Source: Amoebidium appalachense (taxonomy: Eukaryota; Ichthyosporea). From it: a stretch of DNA of 64,000 nt. How positions within the stretch are numbered: the stretch's first letter is position 1; the number at the start of each line of letters is the position of its first letter. Below the pieces are notes generated by a model. That model was not told where the DNA came from. It did no database searches and worked only from the letters and a program-made list of their open reading frames with translations. Shown here one piece after another: positions 17,641 to 35,745 of this stretch. The position numbers and the translations under genes are program-made. The stretch spans positions 3,472,001 to 3,536,000 of the forward strand of contig CAVNZM010000001.1 in assembly GCA_963693365.1 (NCBI GenBank), in the 5' to 3' direction.

Positions 17641-18486
17641 ATGGAGAACCCCACCATTCAAACATCCGTTCCACGCACAGGGGAGCCCCTTAAGGACACT
17701 TTAAACATCGCCCCCGCCGCAAACAACGACATCGTTGTGAAACCCACCTTCTCCTACGTTCCCCCACCCTCCGACTCCGAGTCCGAGCACTCGAGCGATG
17801 ACGAGATTTACGACGATTGCTCTACCGTTCGGCGCAGAATCACGCAGTTTTTGGCCACTAAGGAGATGACTCTGACAGAGTTTATCAAGGCGATAGGCCT
17901 GAGCGGCACGGGACCCTACTACCGATTTATGAAGGCAAAGGGGAAGTACGGTGGGTCGGACAACAGCACTTACTTCAAGGCCTACCACTTCTTCGAGCAC
18001 AGAAACAAGGACAAGCCAAAATCTGCGAGCAGGAAGAAGAAGGAGAAGGAGAGAAAGGAGTACCGGGAGTTGGAGAAAAAGCGTGAGGAGCAGTATATTG
18101 CGGCTATGCAGAAAGCGGCCAAAGAGCGTGAGGCCAACCCGATCGAAAACCTCCTTCACAAGTACGACATCAAGCGGCCCTCCCAGGCCAAGTTCGCGCA
18201 GGCGTTCGCCAGATGCAACGAGCAGACATATGCGCAGCTTGGCTTTGACAAGCTGAAACTTACACCCATGGAGAAATTGCTGGCCACCGTCGATCTTTCG
18301 GCGCTTGACCTCGTTTTGAACGACCCATTCAATGATCCCGTCACCCTCCCTACGTCGTACAAGTCTGCCAAGGCGGGAATCAACAGGTGGGCTGAAAAGG
18401 AGTTCAAGTATGAAACGCACAAGAAGTTGATTTTGCTGGTGAAGGAGGTGAGGGAGAAGGTGAGCAGCGGTCTGGCTGCTGCTTGA
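17641..18486 (+). CDS. Intronless protein with a DUF7726-like domain
   Basis: The product has 281 aa. Residues 1-60 are Pro/Ser/Asp/Glu-rich and probably disordered. Residues ~62-115 (CSTVRRRITQFL, MTLTEFIKAIGLSG, YYRFMKAKGKYGG, TYFKAYHFFEHR) have the order and spacing I remember for the DUF7726 domain of fungal proteins (C..VRrkI..fl...emkv.eF..aI.vs...Y..Fm...g.y.G). Residues ~120-170 are a Lys/Glu-rich helix, probably coiled coil or nucleic-acid binding. The C-terminal 110 residues show no family I recognise. The function is unknown. Codon usage is C/G-ending, and unlike its neighbours the gene has no intron or G tract. The start is the first ATG after a clean leader, with context ACAATGG. 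Confidence 0.85.
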   Translation: MENPTIQTSVPRTGEPLKDTLNIAPAANNDIVVKPTFSYVPPPSDSESEHSSDDEIYDDCSTVRRRITQFLATKEMTLTEFIKAIGLSGTGPYYRFMKAKGKYGGSDNSTYFKAYHFFEHRNKDKPKSASRKKKEKERKEYRELEKKREEQYIAAMQKAAKEREANPIENLLHKYDIKRPSQAKFAQAFARCNEQTYAQLGFDKLKLTPMEKLLATVDLSALDLVLNDPFNDPVTLPTSYKSAKAGINRWAEKEFKYETHKKLILLVKEVREKVSSGLAAA

Positions 18487-19174
18487 GGTGTGAGTGTGTT
18501 GGTGGGTGATGAGTTGGAAAGATGTTGCTGTTTAGGCCATTGACGTGTATCTGCTTGCACTCTTTAATCGGTTTTTCTGCCTATGTGTTTCCGTCTGTTT
18601 TTTTGGTGGTATATATTATGAGTGTGGGGTGGGGATGGGAGGGGATATGAAGCCTAGATTAGCCTGTGTACAATAGGAACCTTTTCTGGCTGTGAAATAG
18701 AGTGCGCAGTAAGACAAGGATCATCTATAGTTATCTAGAGGGCTGTGTGTATACCATATACAGGTATGTGGGTGTCTGTACGCAAATGCACACAAGAAAC
18801 GTTATATATGCACATCAGTGTGCTAGAATAATATCAACGAGCAGTTGTGTATTGATTATTAATAGGCACCTAGTTCTGTGTGTTATACCGTTTCTGGTTA
18901 CAACGGTAAGCATCACATAGGTTATAGCAACATTCATTGCTTCCGTATGGAGGAATGAGGACTTGACAATGTTAAGAACCACACAAACCAGGCAGGTTTC
19001 ATTAATAAGGGATTACGAAGAGCGGTTTGGAGAACCGCTTCCACCATTAACCCTCTGTGGTCACTCAGTAAATAGCACGCAGGCTATGCCTAAAACATCC
19101 CGCCCCTACACACACTCGGAGAAGATTTTCAGCCCTTCATCTATGATGCCGTGAGATCTAGAGGGAGAGTGCGT

Positions 19175-19223
<49 letters not shown>

Positions 19224-19446
19224 GGGGTAAATAGCGCGAAGAGCATCTACATTTAGCAGTCTTCGGGTGAATTGGTGTGGGGGGGCAGCTATAGGGGGGA
19301 TGGGGGGGGGGGGGGGGGCACAAAAGACTTGAATGAGGGGAGTGTAGGGAGATAGTACAATTTCGGAAAGTAGTACAAAGAACTTTCTTTCGCACGGGCC
19401 GGTCTTGGGGTATTGGCTCCCCAATCTTGGTTCCCACCCTTCACAC

Positions 19447-19482
<36 letters not shown>

Positions 19483-20099
19483 GCACGCACACCCAAACAC
19501 ATATACGTGTACATCCCTTTTATATAAAAAGTATGAGATGAAAAGACCTGCACCCATGGGCACCCATGTGTGGAAGGGGTGGTACTGCAATGTGGCCAAG
19601 TTCAATATTGTTTTATCACTGTTTATTAGATATACAAGTTAGGCGCCTGCCAGCAGCCGCTCTGTGTCCCTCTTAGAAACAGGCCAATCAATACCATGCC
19701 ATCTTTAAAACAACTAGAACAGAAAAGCCGTAGTGTAAATTGAACAGAAAAAACGTTTTATTGGAATTGAACTTTAAAATAAAATCTTCGTTTGGGCCAT
19801 CATTCGATTTTCGAAATATTCGTAACATATTTGTTTGGATAACTTGTAATATACCATACAATGCAAGTATGCCATCCCCCTTCCCTCCCCCGAAAAAAGA
19901 AAAAAAAATCAGGGGTAATACACCTACAGAACATTCACCTTCAATCTTTCGCCAATATTGACATTTCATTGCACTAAAGAACCCATAGATTCCCCCAAGC
20001 AAATGTCATACCATAAATCCCACAAATTAAAACCGATCCTTAAAATTCCTTCCCGCATAAATCTAAATCACTAAATGTGTGCATGGATGGGCTTTAACT
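18487..20099. other. Spacer between convergent genes
   Basis: This is mostly unique sequence with G tracts (19189-19217, 19300-19318) and (CA)n (19443-19480). The ends of the DUF7726-like gene and of the minus-strand cysteine synthase converge here. No further gene was recognised. Confidence 0.5.
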
Positions 20100-26217
<6,118 letters not shown>

Positions 26218-26769
26218 TTTCTTCGTAAAGGAATATACTCAATTATTTTAGCTAGCTGCCAAGGTTTGTAAAGAAAACTCTAACACCTTTGATAATGAAT
26301 AGGTGCAACGTTCTGCGGGGTTGATGGATGAGTAAACACAAATGTTGTTGACATATTTATCTACAGATTTTCAATCCGTAGAGCTGAATGCAAGCCCCTA
26401 ATATACCCCCATGCAAACAGAAAACTAAGAACTGGCATTTGCAGGACAATGCACGAGGGAGGTCTATACAGAAATCCTCGAATGTTTGAGAAAACTCTTC
26501 AGGGTTTTCATCACGAATCACTTATTGCACACGGAGTGAGTCAGCAAGGCTACACATGGATTGGAACGAAGCCTTCACACACACACACGAGAGCATGGGC
26601 TTTGTTGGGGAAGGCGCAGAATTTGGGGATCTTGGATTTGATTGGTAGCCTTAAATAGCGCTAGTTGGTTGGTCAAGAGCGCATCTTTGATAGATGAAGA
26701 AAATTGGGAACCCTGGGAACGGCCGCGGCACAGCGATTTATATTTTAGTCCATTTCATTGGTGTATGTA
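26218..26769. other. Upstream region of the cysteine synthase
   Basis: 550 bp of unique sequence between the start codon of the minus-strand cysteine synthase and the left target-site duplication of the copia element. It should hold the promoter. I recognise no clear TATA box or gene. Confidence 0.4.
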
Positions 26770-26774
26770 TATGC
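26770..26774. repeat. Left target-site duplication TATGC
   Basis: The five bases directly before TGTTGGACATCG recur directly after CTCCAACA at 32753-32757. Confidence 0.8.
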
Positions 26775-27148
26775 TGTTGGACATCGTGTTCATAGAAGCT
26801 AGTTCTAGTGCACGTTGTTCCTTCTGTAAGTCAGAAATGATTGCATCTTGTGAGGCCAACCTCTGCTCCAGTAGTTGGACTAGTTGCTGCAACTGTAAGT
26901 TGTCAGACATAGTGTCGTGTATGATGGGTAACTTGTCTATGTGTTTTGTGCACTGAAAACGACAGTAGAAAAGTGTAAATCAAACGTTCTGCTTCCCATC
27001 ATACACGACACTATGTCTGACAACTTACAGTTGCAGCAACTAGTCCAACTACTGGAGCAGAGGTTGGCCTCACAAGATGCAATCATTTCTGACTTACAGA
27101 AGGAACAACGTGCACTAGAACTAGCTTCTATGAACACGATGTCCAACA
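26775..27148. repeat. Palindromic 5' terminus in the LTR position
   Basis: Two apparently identical 154-bp arms (26775-26928 and 26995-27148) face each other across a 66-bp spacer. The block begins TGTTGGA and ends TCCAACA. It is followed at once by a primer-binding-site-like GGGTTATGGGCCC (27149-27161), so it occupies the place of the 5' LTR. It is unlike LTR A at the other end of the element. Confidence 0.85.
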
Positions 27149-28221
27149 GGGTTATGGGCCCCTCACGTAATGATTCCATCAAGTTCAAGGTCGACATCCC
27201 TCTCTTCACTGGCATTGATAATGATTCAGGCACGGACTACCACACATGGGCCGAAACCATGTATGTCCAGCTTTCTGGTGCTGGTCTTCTCCACACCATC
27301 GCGCCCAGTACGGAGCACCCGGCTACCCGTGAACAGGTCGACACTGCCCGTTCCTACCTGTGGCAAGCACTCTCGGTTGACGTGCGTTGTATCCTAGGGT
27401 TAACACGCACCACCACACCTGCGGAGATATGGTCGGCCCTATCTGCCCACTACCTGGAGCAATCTGAGGCCAATCAGTACGACCTTATCGGGCTGTACAT
27501 GAATTCTACGCCTGAACCTACGGACACCGCGACGAAATACGCCATGAAGCTCCGCGGCTACGTGCGACGCCTGGCCGATTACGGCACACAAATTGGTGAT
27601 GCTCAAGTGCTGACCAAGCTCACCAACGACCTCGGCAAGGTGCCTTACTACGAAATGCCTGTCATTGCCTACAAGATGACACCCAAGCCTACCGTAATGG
27701 GCCTCCTCCAACAGCTACGGGCATATGAGACCAGCCACCCACGTGCACGTGTGACTACCAGCTCCGGGCCGGCCGCCTTCACCACACGGGCTCCTCAACC
27801 TGTCATCTGCCACGGCTGCGGCAAACCAGGCCACATCAAGTCTCAGTGCCCCAACGGCAACGGCCAACACAGCAACTCTGGCAACAACCGTGCCAGCACC
27901 TACCCCAAGGGTTCCTGCGTCAACCACCCACTGTCTACCAGTCACACTACCGCCATGTGCAAGGGGGGCAACCGTGCCAACGGCCGCAAACCTAAGGGTG
28001 GTCCCCTCCCGCCTGGGTCCTGCATCAACCACCCAGCCTCTACTACCCACACTACGGCACAGTGCAAGGGGGGGCTGCCGCTCCCCGGGCTTTCCTCATG
28101 TCTAGCAACGACTGTGGCACCAACAAGGTGCTCCTCGACTCTGGAGCCACTGACCATGTGTGCCCCCGGCCCGATGTGTTCGTCAACATGCGTGCGGCGC
28201 CTTACTCCACGGTCCAAGTAG
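27013..28221 (+). CDS. copia Gag (nucleocapsid with CCHC zinc knuckle)
   Basis: Structural protein of the retrotransposon particle. The chosen start (27013) opens a predicted coiled coil (heptads of Leu/Gln). An alternative start is the in-frame ATG at 27154, inside the primer-binding-site-like motif, giving MGPSRND and then the usual Gag core. DYHTWAETM and the UBN2-like region follow. The zinc knuckle CHGCGKPGHIKSQC (CX2CX4HX4C) is encoded at about 27809-27850. Two tandem modules of the form GSC-NHP-ST-HTTA-CKGG follow. After the second, at a G7 run (28068-28074), the Gag frame loses meaning while the pol frame (-1) takes over. The remaining ~45 codons to 28221 are out-of-frame translation of the protease region. 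Confidence 0.85.
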   Translation: MSDNLQLQQLVQLLEQRLASQDAIISDLQKEQRALELASMNTMSNRVMGPSRNDSIKFKVDIPLFTGIDNDSGTDYHTWAETMYVQLSGAGLLHTIAPSTEHPATREQVDTARSYLWQALSVDVRCILGLTRTTTPAEIWSALSAHYLEQSEANQYDLIGLYMNSTPEPTDTATKYAMKLRGYVRRLADYGTQIGDAQVLTKLTNDLGKVPYYEMPVIAYKMTPKPTVMGLLQQLRAYETSHPRARVTTSSGPAAFTTRAPQPVICHGCGKPGHIKSQCPNGNGQHSNSGNNRASTYPKGSCVNHPLSTSHTTAMCKGGNRANGRKPKGGPLPPGSCINHPASTTHTTAQCKGGLPLPGLSSCLATTVAPTRCSSTLEPLTMCAPGPMCSSTCVRRLTPRSK

Positions 28222-28951
28222 CCGACAAGGGTGCATGTGCAGTGCTTGGGGTGGGCGACGTGTTCTTTTCCAGCACCATCGACGGCGTTACTGCGGTGCA
28301 TCAGCTGACGGATGTACTCTACGTGCCCTCCATCCCCGACACTCTCATCAGTGTGTTCACGGCATCTACCAACGGCGTTTTACCCCGCTTTGACACCCGC
28401 GGCGGCGTTCAGTTGTGCTACGGCGATCAAATTCTGGCCACCGGCTCGGCTGTCGGCACCAAGCTGTACCACATGGCGGTGTCTCTTCTGCGCGCGGACA
28501 CAACCCCGGACGCCCAAACCACCACTGCTCCGCGTATCCTCAAGGTTACTGCCGACCTCAACACGTGGCACTACCGTCTGGGCCATGCTGGCATTGACGC
28601 TGTACGCTCGGTCATCAAGTCTGCAGGCCTGTTGGTGGGTGGCGGTGCCAAGTCTCCGGGTGTGTGTGAGCCCTGTGCCCTCGGCAAAGCCCACCGTGTT
28701 GCCTTCTCCGAATCAACTAGCCAAGCTCCCCGGGTCCTAGCCAAGGTTCACAGCGACATCAGCGGCCCCTTCCCTCCCGCGATCGGTGGTGCTCAGTACT
28801 TGGCGACGTTCCACGACGAATTCACCGGCCACACCACGGCCGTGCCCCTCGTCAAGAAGTCGGACACACTGGCTGCATATGTGACGTACCACAAGGCGGC
28901 GGTTACCCAACACGGTGTTCCCATGCAGGTGTTTCAGTCCGACGGGGGGGC
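28062..28951 (+). CDS. copia Pol, N-terminal half: protease and integrase
   Basis: The frame is -1 relative to Gag. The aspartic protease active site is LLDSGATDH, near 28131. The GAG-pre-integrase zinc module has HYRLGHAG (28571 on) and CEPCALGKAHR, i.e. the H-H-C-C set. The integrase core begins VHSDISGPF with the first catalytic Asp, and FQSDGG gives the second. The frame then breaks at a second G7 run (28944-28950) and needs another -1 shift to continue. It is expressed as Gag-Pol only if a frameshift occurs at 28068-28074 or if a base is missing from this sequence. Confidence 0.88.
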
Positions 28952-31312
28952 GAGTACATGGGCACGGCCTTCGGGGACTACAACCGTGAGCATGGCATTC
29001 GCCATCAGATCACTACCACCGGCTCTCCTCAACAGAATGGGACTGCCGAACGACTGAACCGGACCCTCCTCGACATGGTTCGGGCACTCCTGCAGCAGTC
29101 CGGCCTTCCGGTGGGATTCTGGGCCGAGGCAGCTGTGACCGCGGCTTTTATACGCAACATGCTCCCGTCGCGAGCCACCGGCAGCCAATCGTCTCCCGCC
29201 CTGCTGTGGACCGGCATTCCTCCCGACTACAGCCGGCTCCGTGTCTGGGGCTCTCCCTGCTACGTCCATCAACAGGATACACCGAAACTGGCGCCTCGTG
29301 CCGTCAAGGGCATCTTCGTGGGCTACCCTCCTAACATCAAGGGCTACAAGGTCTGGATTCCAGCAGCACACAAGATGACCGTCAGCCGTGACGTGCAGTT
29401 CGACGAGGCTGCTATTCTGCACCCCCTCCGTGATGTCCCATCTGATTGGTCGACCGCACCGGCAATTCATCATTTTTTGGAGTCATCTGATTCGTCAAAT
29501 CAGCCAGCCAATCACATCGTCCGGAATGATCAGCAATCTGATTCGTCTCGTCTGTCAGCCAATGGGACAGCGCCGAGTGATCAATTGGACATTCCGATCC
29601 TGCCCGAGCCTGCACATCGGCTCCCCCGGACGACCCGTAGTGGCGCTGTGTACAACGACCAACGTCGAGGCCCGACTGCCAACGTGGCTGCTGCTACGGC
29701 CCCCCTTGCCCCCCAGGCTACGGCTCCTGCATCAACACCCATCAAGGCTTCCACCATTGTTGTCCCCAAGACTGTCCGGGCTGCACTCAAGAGTCCCCAG
29801 CGTCTGAAATGGGAGGAGGCTGCACACCGTGAGCTCAAGGCCCTGGAAGACAACTGCACCTTCACCCTTGTGCCCCGTCCAGAGGATGGCTCCACTGTCA
29901 TTCCGGTCGGCTGGGTCTTTACGGTCAAGCAGGACAACCGTGTCGGCAACGTCACTGCTTTCAAGGCCCGGCTTGTGGCCCGGGGCAACTACCAGCAGCC
30001 TGGCCAGGACTATTTCGTCACCGAGTCACCTGTGGCTGCGCTGGCTACCATCCGGCTGGTTTTGGCTACCTCCGTGGCCCAAGGTCTGCCTCTGCGCCAC
30101 ATCGACGTCAACACAGCATTCCTCAACGGCACCGTCAACGAGACCATCTACATTGAGCAGCCCCCTGGCTTCGTCAACCCCTCGGCCCCCCATGCTGTCG
30201 GCTTGCTCCACAAGGCGCTCTACGGCCTAAAACAGGCACCGCGCCAGTGGTATGAGGCCCTCCGTGACCATCTCCTCGACCAAGGCTTCATTGTGAGTGC
30301 TGCTGACCCGTGCCTGTTCATCAAGAATGCCGGGACCCCAACGTTTATTGCCCTTGCTGCCTACGTGGATGACTTCACCGTGACGGCCGCCACTGATGCG
30401 CTCATCGACGATTTTTTCACCAAGCTGGATGCTCGTTTCTCTGCCAAGGACCTGGGTCGTCCTACCCTGCTCATCGGGCACACTCTTACCTGGCTGGAGG
30501 ACGGGTCTCTGCGTCTGGGCCATCGTCAACACATCATCGACTTGGCTGCCCGTTTTCGTCTCACCCACATGTCCGGCACCAAGACCCCCATCGTCCCGGG
30601 CCAGGCCAGTGAAAGCAACAAGACCCCAGCCTACAGCAAGAAGGAGGACTATGCCAGCCTGGTCGGTGCCCTGCTGTGGATTGCGCGTACCACCCGCCCC
30701 GACATTTCCCAGGCTCTGGGAGTCCTTACTCGACACATTCATGCGCCCACCGTCACCCACTGGACTATGGCTACCAGAGTTGTAAGCTACCTGCTGGCCA
30801 CCATCGACCTGGGTATTGTCTACCGTCCCGGCCCCCCCAACCTTGTTGGCTACTCCGACTCCGACTACGCCGAGGACCGCGACACCCGGCGCTCCACCAC
30901 GGGCTATGTCTTCTTCATCAACTCCTCCCCTGTGTCCTGGGTGTCTCGGCTCCAGTCCATCACCACCCACAGCTCCACTGAGGCTGAATTTGTGGCCATG
31001 TCTGCTGCTACGAACGAGGCCCTATGGCTCAACTATGTGATGGACGACCTGGGCCTTAATCCTATCAATGAGCCCACCCCGGTGCCCATCCATGGGGACA
31101 ATGAGTCTGCCCGGGCCCTGCTGGACACCCTGGGGGTTAAGCCCAAGACCAAGCACATCGACGTCCGCTACTGCTCCGTCAAGGAACATCACCTGCTGGG
31201 CAACATCACTGTGGTCCCGGTGGCTTCTGCTGACAACAAGGCCGACATGTTCACCAAGGCCCTGTCTGCCTCTTTCTTCACCAAGGCCGTGGGGATGCTC
31301 AACATGTGCTGA
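28952..31312 (+). CDS. copia Pol, C-terminal half: integrase end, reverse transcriptase, RNase H
   Basis: It opens EYMGTAFGDY and reaches the third integrase residue in SPQQNGTAERLNRTLLD. The reverse transcriptase follows the copia pattern: FKARLVARG, HIDVNTAFLNG, ALYGLKQAPRQWY, and the catalytic AYVDDFTV (about 30358-30381). The RNase H begins YSDSDYAEDRDTRRSTTGY and includes STEAEFVA and the C-terminal KHIDVRYCSVKEH and NKADMFTKAL. The stop is at 31310-31312. The frame is intact for over 780 codons, so the element is young or the break upstream is artefactual. Confidence 0.93.
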   Translation, partial: EYMGTAFGDYNREHGIRHQITTTGSPQQNGTAERLNRTLLDMVRALLQQSGLPVGFWAEAAVTAAFIRNMLPSRATGSQSSPALLWTGIPPDYSRLRVWGSPCYVHQQDTPKLAPRAVKGIFVGYPPNIKGYKVWIPAAHKMTVSRDVQFDEAAILHPLRDVPSDWSTAPAIHHFLESSDSSNQPANHIVRNDQQSDSSRLSANGTAPSDQLDIPILPEPAHRLPRTTRSGAVYNDQRRGPTANVAAATAPLAPQATAPASTPIKASTIVVPKTVRAALKSPQRLKWEEAAHRELKALEDNCTFTLVPRPEDGSTVIPVGWVFTVKQDNRVGNVTAFKARLVARGNYQQPGQDYFVTESPVAALATIRLVLATSVAQGLPLRHIDVNTAFLNGTVNETIYIEQPPGFVNPSAPHAVGLLHKALYGLKQAPRQWYEALRDHLLDQGFIVSAADPCLFIKNAGTPTFIALAAYVDDFTVTAATDALIDDFFTKLDARFSAKDLGRPTLLIGHTLTWLEDGSLRLGHRQHIIDLAARFRLTHMSGTKTPIVPGQASESNKTPAYSKKEDYASLVGALLWIARTTRPDISQALGVLTRHIHAPTVTHWTMATRVVSYLLATIDLGIVYRPGPPNLVGYSDSDYAEDRDTRRSTTGYVFFINSSPVSWVSRLQSITTHSSTEAEFVAMSAATNEALWLNYVMDDLGLNPINEPTPVPIHGDNESARALLDTLGVKPKTKHIDVRYCSVKEHHLLGNITVVPVASADNKADMFTKALSASFFTKAVGMLNMC

Positions 31313-31498
31313 GCACCCGTCATCAACCAACTGCGCCCTCATACTTCAGGGGGGGGGAGAGAGTTGCATCCGACTGTGCAACTACGTGTACCATACTAAA
31401 ATTGAGTAGGGGAATCTTTATTGTCTGTATTTTGTGCACCTGAAGCACTCGAGCTCAGTTGCATTAATTCATACCACAATTATCCAATTGAGTAGGGG

Positions 31499-31827
31499 TG
31501 TTGGAGTACACTGGTACTCCCGGCTAGCAATGTCTGTTAGAGAAAGTTTCTGAGCAATTGAATAACTGTTTCAACACTCACTCGAGTGCATAGAGCTTTT
31601 GTTTACGGTCACATTCATATATGGTAGTTATATGTTTGAGCCAAAACTGTACCAATGACGAGCTTCACTAGCAACGTGCTAATTGTGCTCATTAATTAAT
31701 ATTCCCGGTTCAGATGATGTCCATGGAGTTCAGTCATGGAGTTAACACACTGAAAGCAGTAAAAAAAACGGGTCAGCGCCCAAGCGCGCCACGACGACCC
31801 TAGTCACAGCGGACTCTACTTCCAACA
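31499..31827 (+). repeat. LTR A (329 bp) with TGTTGGA/TCCAACA ends
   Basis: It is preceded by the polypurine-like GAGTAGGGG, starts TGTTGGAGTACAC, ends ACTTCCAACA, and is followed by the primer-binding site. The flanking signals are therefore those of both a 3' LTR (for the upstream pol) and a 5' LTR (for the fragment that follows). Confidence 0.85.
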
Positions 31828-31842
31828 GGGTTATGGGCCCAG
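31828..31842 (+). promoter_or_regulatory. Primer-binding site complementary to an internal part of initiator tRNA-Met
   Basis: GGGTTATGGGCCCAG follows LTR A without a gap. It is the complement of the anticodon arm (CTGGGCCCATAACCC) of eukaryotic initiator tRNA-Met. This is the half-tRNA primer used by Drosophila copia (established knowledge). The copy at 27149 matches 13 of these bases. Confidence 0.8.
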
Positions 31843-32129
31843 ACACGACACCGCGGCCTCTAACTTCACGTCCCCTACGACGCCTTGAACGGAGGAGCCA
31901 GAAACCGACTTCTAGGCTGTACCCTACACCCGCGAGCGTATTTCCGTGAAGTAGAGACTTTCGCTTCCACAAACTCCATCCGCAGCAGCCTGCGACATCA
32001 ACGTCAAGTATTCCACTTCATTGGCGGGGCACGCACCACAGTGGAATGCACACCCCGGTCTACCCTGCAAGCAGCCACACTCACTCTCTCTTCTCTAGTG
32101 GTGTGTACACTTCTCCAATTGGGTAGGGG
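31843..32129 (+). other. Internal fragment of a deleted copia-like element
   Basis: About 290 bp between the primer-binding site and a polypurine-like GGGTAGGGG (32121-32129). No open frame of note. It has the layout of a miniature LTR element, but its two LTRs are not alike in their first halves. Confidence 0.55.
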
Positions 32130-32500
32130 TGTTGGAGTGCAGACTTACGCTCACTCCACAATATGTGTATGTTAGCTTTACAATTGGTTCCGTGTACACA
32201 GACACACGCTGACACTCGATCACCACATGCACATCTGCATAGTTGAGGAATGTTGCCAATTGTGTTTTGACTGCAAACGATTGGTTCACTGGTCCCAGAG
32301 ATCTCTAAATGAAAGTAACCAATCCGATTAGCGCCTGGCATCCGGATTACATTCCAGACTGCTGCCCCACGGGTATATAAGCCACGTCTCTGCCAGGTGC
32401 AGACATGGAGTTAAGTCATGGAGTTCAGTCATGGAGTTAACACACTGAAAGCAGTAAAAAACGGGTCAGCGCCCAAGCGCGCCACGACGACCCTAGTCAC

Positions 32501-32529
<29 letters not shown>
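32130..32529 (+). repeat. LTR-like block B ending in A29
   Basis: It starts TGTTGGAGTGCAG. A TATATAA box (32374-32380) lies inside. The last ~90 bp (from CATGGAGTTCAG to CCTAGTCAC) match the 3' part of LTR A (31721-31806). Instead of the final ~20 bp of LTR A there is a run of 29 A, as if the sequence had been copied from a polyadenylated transcript. Confidence 0.75.
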
Positions 32530-32531
<2 letters not shown>

Positions 32532-32752
32532 CATCATCTGAACCGGGAATATTAATTAATGAGCACAATTAGCACGTTGCTAGTGAAGCTCGTCATTGGT
32601 ACAGTTTTGGCTCAAACATATAACTACCATATATGAATGTGACCGTAAACAAAAGCTCTATGCACTCGAGTGAGTGTTGAAACAGTTATTCAATTGCTCA
32701 GAAACTTTCTCTAACAGACATTGCTAGCCGGGAGTACCAGTGTACTCCAACA
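32530..32752 (-). repeat. Inverted copy of the first ~222 bp of LTR A
   Basis: GACATCATCTGAACCGGG through TACTCCAACA is the reverse complement of 31499-31720. It forms the right terminus of the composite, next to the TATGC duplication. Confidence 0.9.
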
Positions 32753-32757
32753 TATGC
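32753..32757. repeat. Right target-site duplication TATGC
   Basis: Matches 26770-26774 and marks the right boundary of the composite copia insertion. Confidence 0.8.
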
Positions 32758-35737
<2,980 letters not shown>

Positions 35738-35745
35738 TATATAAA
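35738..35745 (+). promoter_or_regulatory. TATA box of the secreted-protein gene
   Basis: TATATAAA lies 164 bp before the start codon of the secreted Cys-rich protein, leaving room for a ~130-nt leader. It is a motif match in the right place for a core promoter. Confidence 0.55.

Larger units (their letters stand above)
26775..32752 (+). mobile_element. Rearranged Ty1/copia retrotransposon flanked by the 5-bp duplication TATGC
   Basis: The element starts TGTTGGA and ends TCCAACA and is flanked on both sides by TATGC (26770-26774 and 32753-32757), the 5-bp duplication typical of Ty1/copia. Order: a 374-bp palindromic 5' end, gag, pol in two frames, a full LTR (A, 31499-31827) followed by a primer-binding site, a 300-bp internal fragment, a second LTR-like block (B) with a poly(A) run, and an inverted copy of the first 222 bp of LTR A. 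Pol domain order (protease, integrase, reverse transcriptase, RNase H) is that of the copia group. The insertion lies 550 bp upstream of the cysteine synthase. Two frame breaks, both in G7 runs, argue that it is not active as sequenced. Confidence 0.92.

Noticed and set aside
17701-18420. 239-codon open frame on the minus strand
   Set aside because: Antisense shadow of the DUF7726-like gene. The plus-strand frame has the recognisable domain, a clean leader and coding bias.
27439-30970. Minus-strand open frames of 60-247 codons
   Set aside because: Antisense shadows of copia gag and pol, caused by GC-rich third positions.
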